Source: Candidatus Iainarchaeum sp. (GTDB lineage Archaea; Iainarchaeota; Iainarchaeia; Iainarchaeales; GW2011-AR10). From it: a DNA stretch of 6,487 nucleotides. The DNA is taken from assembly GCA_016186855.1 (NCBI GenBank), contig JACPKT010000131.1:1-6487 (forward strand), written 5' to 3'. Of the stretch, positions 1-4,382 are shown one piece after another. The notes below the pieces were generated by a model, which worked only from the letters and a program-made list of their open reading frames with translations, searched no databases and was not told the DNA's origin. Both the position numbers and the translations under genes were made by a program. The stretch's first letter is position 1. The number at the start of each line of letters is the position of its first letter.

Positions 1-68
1 CGCTGAAATAAAGCAAAAGGCATATTAAAACTTTTTACAACATCCAGTATCGGGAGTATTTTGATCAC
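1..68 (-). CDS. Possible N-terminus of an unidentified protein, cut by the left edge
   Basis: An open frame runs on the minus strand from GTG at 68-66 off the left end, reading MIKILPILDVVKSFNMPFALFQ. An in-frame TTG lies three codons upstream and the first in-frame stop is a TAG a few codons beyond that. It starts about 50 bp past the rhomboid stop on the same strand, and a TATA-like TTATATAA lies at 101-108 between them, so it could be transcribed separately or be the last gene of the serS-rhomboid unit. The visible 22 residues are mostly hydrophobic and match no family I can name. The GTG sits inside GGTGATC, which is also a perfect Shine-Dalgarno-like string, so the start is uncertain. 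A frame this short could be open by chance; the sequence to the left would settle it. Confidence 0.35.
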   Translation of the reverse strand, partial: MIKILPILDVVKSFNMPFALFQ

Positions 69-97
69 CAAAATCAAAACAACTCCCCACTATAATA

Positions 98-110
98 TTG
101 TTATATAAGA
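98..110 (-). promoter_or_regulatory. TATA-like element between the rhomboid gene and the left-edge frame
   Basis: The minus strand reads CTTATATAAC here. A centre near 104 would put transcription start near 78, about 10 nt before the candidate GTG at 68. No clear BRE is visible. AT-rich sequence makes chance TATA boxes common. Confidence 0.3.
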
Positions 111-120
111 CGCATCACGC

Positions 121-906
121 TCATCCTTTTAACTGCAAACCACTGTTCTTCAAAGCACTCCGTGTTTCCCCCTGGCAGAAAACAAGCAGGTAAAAAATCG
201 CAAGAACTGACGCAAAAAAATGCACTGCATTTGCAACCTGCGTTTCTTTTTCAAATTTTTTGTTTTCCACTTTTTGTTCAATTGCGGTTGAGACTGGTTT
301 GAGCTGCTGTGTTTTAGCCTGTATTTCGAACTGGTTTTTTTCCAAAACTGCAATGGCAAGGTCTCGTTTAACAGCCTCTTTTTGTTCAAAGAGTTTTTGC
401 TCAAAAAAAAACTGAAAGCTGTTTACTACCCACAATAGTGTCAAGGAGAAAACGAGTACAGCCATAACCGAGTAAATTGCTTTTTTTGGAGACAATACAA
501 GGGCAGCGGTTGCAAGGGCTATTGCCCCGCCGCTTGCGCCAACGCCGAGAATTTTGTTTTCAAAAAAATTGAACAAGGAAAAGGAAAGTATTCCAACGCC
601 AAAAAACAGCCCCAAAACATGCTTTTTTTGGATTGCCTCTTCAACCACCGCCCCTAAAAAAAAGACCAACAAAAAATTTGCAATCAAGTGGGCTGGACCT
701 GTATGCACAAACTGGAAAAAAAGAAGGTTCCACGGCCTGAAAAAAAAATTGAATGCAAAATTTTTTTGCACTTCCACAGGAATAAACAACTGGTTTCCGG
801 CAAGAAGAACAAAAGAAACCACAATGAAAAAACAAATTGTTAGTGAAACAGAAATTCTTTTAGCAGAAAAGAATTTGAAATTCCTTATTTTTTGCACAGG
901 TTTCAC
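121..906 (-). CDS. Rhomboid-family intramembrane serine protease with a long charged insert
   Basis: This is a 261-residue membrane protein of the rhomboid family, which cleaves transmembrane substrates inside the bilayer with a Ser-His dyad. The core signatures are present: PWNLLFFQFVHTG (58-70) resembles the PWR...F.H segment before TM2; H68, H73 and N77 reproduce the HxxxxHxxxN spacing of the TM2 oxyanion region; GASG at 123-126 gives catalytic Ser125 in TM4; His229 opens TM6, with alanines at the usual small-residue positions after it. Hydrophobic segments lie near 18-36, 60-84, 95-113, 121-139, 143-163 and 226-243, matching a six-helix core. Unusually, Ser125 and His229 are 104 residues apart (53 in E. 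coli GlpG). The excess is a hydrophilic Lys/Glu/Gln-rich stretch at about 165-224 between TM5 and TM6. The GTG start at 906-904 overlaps the serS stop as GTGA, so translation is probably coupled. The substrate is unknown. Confidence 0.85.
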   Translation of the reverse strand: MKPVQKIRNFKFFSAKRISVSLTICFFIVVSFVLLAGNQLFIPVEVQKNFAFNFFFRPWNLLFFQFVHTGPAHLIANFLLVFFLGAVVEEAIQKKHVLGLFFGVGILSFSLFNFFENKILGVGASGGAIALATAALVLSPKKAIYSVMAVLVFSLTLLWVVNSFQFFFEQKLFEQKEAVKRDLAIAVLEKNQFEIQAKTQQLKPVSTAIEQKVENKKFEKETQVANAVHFFASVLAIFYLLVFCQGETRSALKNSGLQLKG

Positions 907-2189
907 TGCCGGTTTTCCTTGATTTCTTTTTTCCCATCCATATATTTTTGAAGCGCAACCGGAACTTTCAGCCCTCTATTTTTTTCCTGAAAAGTTTCAA
1001 GCAATACCCTAAGCAGTCTGCTTGTGGCAACCATTGTACCATTCAAAGTGTGCACAAACTCTTTTTCACCGCCTTTTTTCCGAACCTTTATGCCAAGCCC
1101 TATCGACTGGTAATCGGTGCAGTTTGAAACAGACATTGTTTCAATAAATTTTTCCTCGCGAGGACTCCAAGTGTTTATGTCATATTTTTTTGCAGCAACT
1201 GCACCTATGTCGCCAGTGCAAACATTCACTACTTGGTAGTGCAGCCCCAGTTTTTTCAGCAATTCTTCCGCATTTCCCACCATTTCCTCCAAAAATTTCC
1301 AGCTTTGCTCTTGGCTGCAGAAAACAAACTGTTCCACCTTGTTGAACTGGTGAACCCTAAAAAAGCCACGCTCATCCAGACCACGTTTTCCCACCTCTTT
1401 TCTAAAGCACACAGAATAGCCGCACAGTTTTATCGGCAATTCTTTTTCCTCGAGTATTTCATCCCCAAACATTGCAGCCATTGGGTGCTCGCTTGTTGCA
1501 ATCAAGTACAGGTCTTCTCCTTCAGCTTTGTAAATAACGTCTTTGAATTGCTCGAGCTCTGTCACCGATTCGTATGGCTTTCGCTTCATCAAAATAGGAG
1601 GAAAAACCAGGGCATAGCCTTTTTTCGCCAACAAGTCAATTGCCAAGCGAGCCAGTGCAAGCTCAAAGCGCGCCAGGTCGCCTTTTAAAAAAAAGAAGCC
1701 TGCACCGGAAATTTTTGCAGCGCGTTCAAAATCCGCTCCGCCAAGTTTTTTTGCAAACTCGCCGTGGTGCATTATTTCAAAAGAACTTTTTGGCTTTTTT
1801 CCGCCGGTTCTTACAACCACGTTATCGCTTTCGTCTTTTCCAATTGGAACACTTTCATGCAGCAGGTTGGGGAGACGCATTAAATAATTTTCACACTCCT
1901 GCTTTAAGATGGCCAATTTTTCATCAAGTTCTTTTAGCTTTAATGGGATTTTTTTTGCTTCCTCAATTTTTTGTTCCACGGGATTTTTTTTGCCCTTTAA
2001 TTCTTGAATTTCCAAAACAGCCTTGTTTTTTTTTGCACGAAGCACCTCAGTTTCCTGCAAAATCTTTCGGTACTCCTTGTCTTTTTCAACCAGGCTCTCC
2101 AACCATGGAATTTTTTCAGCTTGATTTCTTTTCTTTAAATCTTTTTCAAAAATTTTTTGACTCTCTCGAACAACCCTAATATCTAACAT
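903..2189 (-). CDS. serS: Seryl-tRNA synthetase (class II, standard type)
   Basis: SerRS attaches serine to tRNA-Ser (and to tRNA-Sec where present) in the cytoplasm. At 428 residues it has the usual length. Residues 1-110 form the N-terminal tRNA-binding arm, with a Lys/Glu-rich coiled coil near 30-100. The class II core follows: motif 1 near 191-202 (GYALVFPPILMK), the serine-binding TxE at 232-234 (TSE), motif 2 with CFRKE (261-265) and FFRVHQFNKVE (276-286), and motif 3 NGTMVATSRLLRVLLE (383-398) with Arg391. TSEHP, NCTDYQ and FRKE are closer to archaeal than bacterial SerRS as I remember them, and it is the common rather than the rare methanogen form. An oddity is SIG at 362-364, where most SerRS proteins read ARR or similar. 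The ATG at 2189 opens directly on a 56-bp divergent spacer; GGAG ends only 2 nt before it, too close for normal ribosome binding, so the mRNA may be leaderless. The rhomboid gene follows with a 4-nt overlap. Confidence 0.97.
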   Translation of the reverse strand: MLDIRVVRESQKIFEKDLKKRNQAEKIPWLESLVEKDKEYRKILQETEVLRAKKNKAVLEIQELKGKKNPVEQKIEEAKKIPLKLKELDEKLAILKQECENYLMRLPNLLHESVPIGKDESDNVVVRTGGKKPKSSFEIMHHGEFAKKLGGADFERAAKISGAGFFFLKGDLARFELALARLAIDLLAKKGYALVFPPILMKRKPYESVTELEQFKDVIYKAEGEDLYLIATSEHPMAAMFGDEILEEKELPIKLCGYSVCFRKEVGKRGLDERGFFRVHQFNKVEQFVFCSQEQSWKFLEEMVGNAEELLKKLGLHYQVVNVCTGDIGAVAAKKYDINTWSPREEKFIETMSVSNCTDYQSIGLGIKVRKKGGEKEFVHTLNGTMVATSRLLRVLLETFQEKNRGLKVPVALQKYMDGKKEIKENRQ

Positions 2190-2245
2190 GGCTCCATTAT
2201 TTTAGAGAGACAATTGTTAAAAAATGAAGCTAAGTAAAATAAATC
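2190..2245. promoter_or_regulatory. Divergent promoter region between serS and trm56
   Basis: This 56-bp spacer separates two divergent start codons. Its only strong TATA-like block is GTTAAAAAA at 2215-2223. Measured from its centre near 2219, the trm56 GTG (2246) is about 27 nt downstream and the serS ATG (2189) about 30 nt the other way. Both distances fit leaderless transcripts from one AT-rich block read in opposite directions. CAATTG (2211-2216) is a small palindrome beside it. The assignment rests on spacing and composition only. Confidence 0.45.
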
Positions 2246-2782
2246 GTGGACAACCGTGTTGTAGTGCTCCGCTACGGACACAGAATAGTAAGGGATTTTC
2301 GGGTTACAAGCCACTGCGCACTTGCAGCGCGGGCTTTTGGAGCGCAAAAAATTATCATTTGCGGAGCAGAAGACCCAGAACTGACAAAAAGCGTTGAAAA
2401 AATTTCAAACAACTGGGGGGGAAAATTTGAGGTAGAATTTGCTGATTCATGGAAAGAAGCGCTAAAAAAGTACAAAAAAAACGGGTTTTACGCTGTCCAC
2501 CTAACAATGTACGGCGTGCCATTGCCAAGCAAATTAAAAGAACTGCAAAAACTGCAAAAAATCCTTGTAATAATTGGTTCACAAAAAGTTGAAAGAGAAG
2601 TATACAACCTTGCCGATTACAATGTCTCGGTCACATTCCAGCCACACTCAGAAATTGCGGCACTCGCGATTTTTTTGGACAGACTTTTTGACGGAGCATT
2701 TCTTTCAAAAAAGTTTCCAAAAAGCAAAATTTTTATCAGCGCAAGGGAAAAAGGAAAAGGTGTTTTAAAGAAAATGGAGTAA
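2246..2782 (+). CDS. trm56: tRNA (cytidine(56)-2'-O)-methyltransferase, SPOUT family
   Basis: Trm56 transfers a methyl group from S-adenosylmethionine to the 2'-OH of C56 in the T-loop, an archaeal tRNA modification that stabilises the D-loop/T-loop contact. The 178-residue length is normal. Diagnostic segments are VLRYGHRIVRDFRVTSHCALAARAFGA (7-33, the conserved N-terminus), WGG near 57-59, VHLTMYG (84-90), and the C-terminal SPOUT knot region with ILVIIGSQKVEREVYNLADYNVSV followed by QPHSEIAALAIFLDRLFDG. The GTG at 2246 is chosen because an in-frame TAA at 2240-2242 leaves only one codon before it and the protein then begins like known Trm56. No ribosome-binding site is visible; a TATA-like block about 27 nt upstream suggests a leaderless message. 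The tfe gene follows after 9 bp, so the two form an operon. I recall this pair as neighbours in other archaea but cannot check it here. Confidence 0.95.
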   Translation: MDNRVVVLRYGHRIVRDFRVTSHCALAARAFGAQKIIICGAEDPELTKSVEKISNNWGGKFEVEFADSWKEALKKYKKNGFYAVHLTMYGVPLPSKLKELQKLQKILVIIGSQKVEREVYNLADYNVSVTFQPHSEIAALAIFLDRLFDGAFLSKKFPKSKIFISAREKGKGVLKKME

Positions 2783-2791
2783 AACAAATTT

Positions 2792-3328
2792 ATGGCGGTA
2801 AAAAAACTTGTTGAAATTGGCTTATCACAACAATTCCTAAATTCTGTCGGAGGCCTGTGCGCAACAGAACTTGTAAAAATCTGTGAAAAGAAAAGCCGTC
2901 CGCTAACTGATGAAGAAATAGAAAAGCACTTGAAAATAAAGCTAACAGAAATCAGAACAATTTTGAATCGCCTTCACTACCGGGGAATAGCAATGTACCA
3001 TAAAAAACGCAACAACAAGACTGGCTGGTACTCTTACACTTGGAGCATCAACATCAAACGAATCGCTGAACTGATTTTAGAGCAACAAATGGAAGCCATG
3101 GCAAAACTGGAAAAAAAGGCAGAATTTGAGTCAACTTATTCATTTTTCATGTGCAAAAAAAAATGCAGCAATTTTCCGTTCGAACTGGCTGCAGAATACA
3201 ATTTTAACTGCCCAGAATGCGGAAACACACTTGAAACAATTGACAACAAAAAACGGCTGAAAACAATAAAAAAAGAAAAAGAAGAGCTGTCAAAAGAAAT
3301 CGAAGAACTGAAAAAATTCCTAGTTTAA
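2792..3328 (+). CDS. tfe: Transcription initiation factor E, alpha subunit
   Basis: TFE, the archaeal homologue of TFIIE-alpha, helps RNA polymerase with TBP and TFB to open promoter DNA. The 178-residue protein has the expected two parts. An N-terminal winged helix (about 12-95) contains LTDEEIEKHLKIKLTEIRTILNRLHYRGI and the GWYSYTW segment (78-84) typical of the family. A linker helix follows, then a C-terminal zinc ribbon (about 117-150) with C121, C125, C140 and C143, ending in the usual CPECGNTLETIDN. The last 25 residues form a Lys/Glu-rich coiled-coil tail. The first cysteine pair is CKKKC, one residue wider than the usual CxxC, although the distance from the first Cys to the following conserved Phe looks unchanged. 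The ATG lies 9 bp after the trm56 stop with no obvious ribosome-binding site, consistent with co-transcription. The partner beta subunit is not in the window. Confidence 0.94.
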   Translation: MAVKKLVEIGLSQQFLNSVGGLCATELVKICEKKSRPLTDEEIEKHLKIKLTEIRTILNRLHYRGIAMYHKKRNNKTGWYSYTWSINIKRIAELILEQQMEAMAKLEKKAEFESTYSFFMCKKKCSNFPFELAAEYNFNCPECGNTLETIDNKKRLKTIKKEKEELSKEIEELKKFLV

Positions 3329-3602
3329 CGCAAAAAACTGGACACCAATCAATGCATAAAGCTTCTTAAAAAAAACACACATTAAAACCAAATAAGCCTG
3401 TTTTTTAAAAAAATGGGCCTTAGTTTACTTGAATTAATTTAAGCGGCATTTAAAAGTTTTATTTTAAAAAAAAACAAGCACATTTAGCGCTAAAAGCAAA
3501 AAAATGGGTTGATTGGTGTTTTGCTGAAAAAAGTTGATTAAAGTAAATGGTTATAATTAAAAAAAGCAGTAATTTTAAATAATAAGATAGCTTAGTTTGC
3601 TA
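3329..3602. other. AT-rich spacer between tfe and the initiator tRNA
   Basis: I see no protein gene here; all frames are short. It holds three small symmetric elements. One is an imperfect stem-loop at 3393-3422: TAAG and CC pair with CTTA and GG with one bulged C, and an inner T6/A6 stem follows a mismatch. It lies about 65 bp after tfe and includes a T run, so it may mark the end of the trm56-tfe transcript. The second is a perfect 12-bp palindrome TTTAGCGCTAAA at 3483-3494. The third is an AGCAAAA/TTTTGCT inverted repeat at 3495-3501 and 3519-3525 with a 17-nt loop. No RNA family is recognisable. Confidence 0.6.
3393..3422 (+). terminator. Imperfect stem-loop with T run after tfe
   Basis: TAAGCCTG, T6, A7 and TGGGCCTTA form a stem with one bulged C and a TG/TG mismatch. 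Archaeal termination mainly uses oligo-T stretches, so the T6 here could end tfe transcription. The hairpin may be incidental. Confidence 0.3.
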
Positions 3603-3611
3603 TTATAAAAA
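3603..3611 (+). promoter_or_regulatory. TATA box for the initiator tRNA gene
   Basis: TTATAAAAA is centred near 3607, which places transcription start near 3633. That is just upstream of the GC-rich leader hairpin at 3638 and about 26 nt before mature nucleotide 1. It is the best TATA-like string close to the tRNA, although the surrounding sequence is also AT-rich. Confidence 0.5.
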
Positions 3612-3637
3612 TTAATTTAATTAAAAATTTGTAAAAT

Positions 3638-3652
3638 GGCGGGGCAACCGCC
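3638..3652 (+). other. GC-rich hairpin in the leader of the initiator tRNA precursor
   Basis: GGCGG (3638-3642) and CCGCC (3648-3652) form a perfect 5-bp stem with loop GGCAA, in strong contrast to the AT-rich surroundings. It ends immediately before CACC (3653-3656), which pairs with GGTG (3696-3699) as the outer helix of the intron-1 splicing motif, so the two helices could stack. The segment 3639-3644, GCGGGG, repeats acceptor positions 2-7 of the mature tRNA and could in principle pair with CCCCGC at 3805-3810. Its function is unknown. Confidence 0.55.
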
Positions 3653-3662
3653 CACCATAGCG

Positions 3663-3694
3663 TGCAGGTTTTCCAAAAGAGTTCCTGCCTATTA
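3663..3694 (+). other. Intron 1 of the initiator tRNA, inside the acceptor stem (4/5)
   Basis: This 32-nt intron is defined by a strict bulge-helix-bulge. The outer helix pairs CCCACC (3651-3656) with GGTGGG (3696-3701). The 4-bp central helix pairs ATAG (3657-3660) with CTAT (3689-3692). The 3-nt bulges are CGT (3661-3663) and TAG (3693-3695), and the inner helix pairs GCAGG (3664-3668) with CCTGC (3684-3688). Archaeal splicing endonuclease cuts after the second nucleotide of each bulge; doing so gives CG joined to G and restores AGCGGGG exactly. Both the fold and the repaired acceptor stem support the same boundaries. Confidence 0.93.
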
Positions 3695-3729
3695 GGGTGG
3701 GGCAGCCAGGAGTGCCCGTCGGGCTCATA

Positions 3730-3776
3730 AGAACAATCAAATAATAAACTAGCAATTACATAAAAAAAACGGAGAA
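3730..3776 (+). other. Intron 2 of the initiator tRNA, anticodon loop (37/38)
   Basis: This is a 47-nt, A-rich intron at the common archaeal site. The outer helix is the mature anticodon stem TCGGG/CCCGA. The central helix is only partial: CTC (3724-3726) pairs with GAG (3772-3774), then A3727 faces G3771. The bulges are TAA (3728-3730) and AAA (3775-3777). No convincing inner helix is visible beyond a possible G3731-C3770 pair. Because A3730 and A3777 are identical, the intron could equally be written 3731-3777; the bulge rule favours 3730-3776. Confidence 0.88.
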
Positions 3777-3926
3777 ACCCGAAGGTCAAAGGTTCAAATC
3801 CTTTCCCCGCTATTCCAATTCTCTCATTAATTGTGCCAACTTTCCAATCTAAAGTGCCTATTTTGCAGTCAGATGGTACCTTCACTCTTTGATTAAAGAC
3901 CCATGCTCAGTTTTTAAAGCTTTACC

Positions 3927-3946
3927 GCCCTAACAGGGCAGTTTTT
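3927..3946 (+). terminator. GC hairpin followed by T5, terminator-like
   Basis: GCCCT and AGGGC form a perfect 5-bp stem with a 3-nt loop, followed by AG and five T residues. It is the only GC-rich hairpin between the tRNA and the next gene, 115 nt past the tRNA 3' end. It could end the tRNA transcript, but archaea do not normally depend on such hairpins, so this is tentative. Confidence 0.35.
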
Positions 3947-3950
3947 GCCA

Positions 3951-3969
3951 GTATTTTATCAAAAAATAC
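3951..3969. repeat. 7-bp AT-rich inverted repeat
   Basis: GTATTTT (3951-3957) and AAAATAC (3963-3969) are perfect inverted copies around a 5-nt loop. They lie just after the GC hairpin and may form a second stem-loop in the same transcript. The low complexity limits its weight. Confidence 0.4.
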
Positions 3970-4063
3970 GCACACTCAAAAAACCAAGTTTTGTATAGGA
4001 ATTTTGAAAAAATCAGTTCGGACCTATAAAACTGTTCTCAAAAATACAAAAACCGATTAATGC

Positions 4064-4135
4064 ACCAGTTTAATTGTTATTTTAGCAATTAAATGCTACT
4101 CACGAACTGATAACCAATTTTTCAATTAAACTGGT
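4064..4135. repeat. Perfect 13-bp inverted repeat with a competing inner hairpin
   Basis: ACCAGTTTAATTG (4064-4076) and CAATTAAACTGGT (4123-4135) are exact inverted copies 46 nt apart. Inside the loop, CAATTAAA occurs again at 4086-4093, so TTTAATTG (4069-4076) can pair either locally (8 bp, 9-nt loop) or with the far arm (13 bp). AACCA at 4112-4116 can also pair with TGGTT at 4132-4136. No protein is encoded. It could be a structured RNA, a protein-binding site or chance. Confidence 0.6.
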
Positions 4136-4145
4136 TAAAAAAAAG

Positions 4146-4253
4146 GTTAAAAAAGCAGATGCCACAAATCATTAATTTAAATGGGATCTAAAAAAAAATA
4201 AGAGTCACATGCCTCACTTTTAAATAAATTTTAAATTAATTGTTAAAAAAGCA
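4146..4253. repeat. 12-nt direct repeat GTTAAAAAAGCA, two copies 96 nt apart
   Basis: The copies are at 4146-4157 and 4242-4253. The core GTTAAAAAA also appears at 2215-2223 in the serS/trm56 divergent promoter, so these may be TATA-type elements rather than a repeat family. No start codon lies at a matching distance, so an untranslated RNA would be needed to give them a use. Confidence 0.4.
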
Positions 4254-4335
4254 TTCAAACAAGCAAAATTCGTAAAAAAATAGCAAAGCAAAACTAAGAT
4301 TTATTACATATTTTAAAAGCATGGTAATTACTACA

Positions 4336-4381
4336 TTTATATTACATTACGTTGTTAAATTTCAATCAATATAATCAATAT
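4336..4381 (+). promoter_or_regulatory. TATA box and tandem 9-mer upstream of the winged-helix gene
   Basis: TTTATATTA at 4336-4344 is a good archaeal TATA match, predicting transcription start near 4366. AATCAATAT is then repeated exactly twice in tandem (4364-4372, 4373-4381), ending one base before the first ATG at 4383. A direct repeat across the predicted start site is where an archaeal repressor would be expected to bind, possibly the winged-helix product itself. That last step is conjecture. Confidence 0.45.
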
Positions 4382-4382
4382 A

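Larger units (their letters stand above)
3659..3812 (+). tRNA. Initiator tRNA-Met(CAU), interrupted by two introns
   Basis: The mature tRNA is assembled from exons 3659-3662, 3695-3729 and 3777-3812 (75 nt without CCA, which is not encoded). The spliced 5' strand AGCGGGG pairs perfectly with CCCCGCT (3805-3811); A3812 is the discriminator. The D arm follows T8 (3698), with stem GGGC (3700-3703)/GCCC (3714-3717) and the AGCCAGGAGT loop. The anticodon stem TCGGG/CCCGA holds the loop CTCATAA with CAT at 3726-3728. The variable loop is AGGTC; the T arm is AAAGG, loop TTCAAAT, CCTTT. The A1-T72 pair and the GGG/CCC anticodon-stem pairs identify the initiator rather than elongator or Ile2 tRNA, and the core matches archaeal initiators I know. 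One intron lies between nucleotides 4 and 5, the other at 37/38. Position 56, the Trm56 target, is C3795. Confidence 0.95.
3813..4382. other. Long AT-rich non-coding region downstream of the initiator tRNA
   Basis: No frame here exceeds about 20 codons from an ATG, and no RNA family is recognisable. The content is repeats: a GC hairpin at 3927-3939, a 7-bp AT hairpin at 3951-3969, a perfect 13-bp inverted repeat at 4064-4135 with a competing inner pairing, GGTTAAAAAA twice (4133, 4145), and a 12-nt direct repeat at 4146 and 4242. CAGTTTTT also occurs twice (3908 and 3939). The right end holds a likely promoter for the winged-helix gene. Confidence 0.6.

Noticed and set aside
554..922. 122-codon plus-strand frame antisense to the rhomboid gene
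   Set aside because: It is antisense to a gene with clear family motifs, has low-complexity Lys-rich text and has no domain.
1233..2179. Two long plus-strand frames (151 and 179 codons) antisense to serS
   Set aside because: They are shadows of the conserved serS frame caused by its codon bias; no recognisable protein features.
2272..2768. Short frames on both strands inside trm56
   Set aside because: They overlap a complete, highly conserved gene and encode nothing recognisable.
3480..3540. Box C/D guide RNA
   Set aside because: A CTGA is present near 3524 but no RTGATGA box lies at suitable spacing.
3638..3697. GGCGGGG at 3638-3644 as the true 5' acceptor strand, with a 53-nt intron before the D arm
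   Set aside because: It would give a G1-U72 wobble instead of the A1-U72 pair typical of initiators, and no bulge-helix-bulge marks those ends, whereas the 3663-3694 intron satisfies both the motif and the expected sequence.
3788..3812. tRNA 3' end as an integration (att) site
   Set aside because: No second copy of the T arm or acceptor end occurs in the window, and the recombinase at the right edge looks like chromosomal XerA.
3592..3885. 97-codon minus-strand open frame
   Set aside because: It runs antisense through the initiator tRNA and its introns; the GIAGKGFEPLTF-like text is a known artefact of translating a tRNA T arm.
3813..4382. CRISPR array or small protein genes in the long spacer
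   Set aside because: Repeats are only two copies with unequal spacing, and every ATG-initiated frame ends within about 20 codons.
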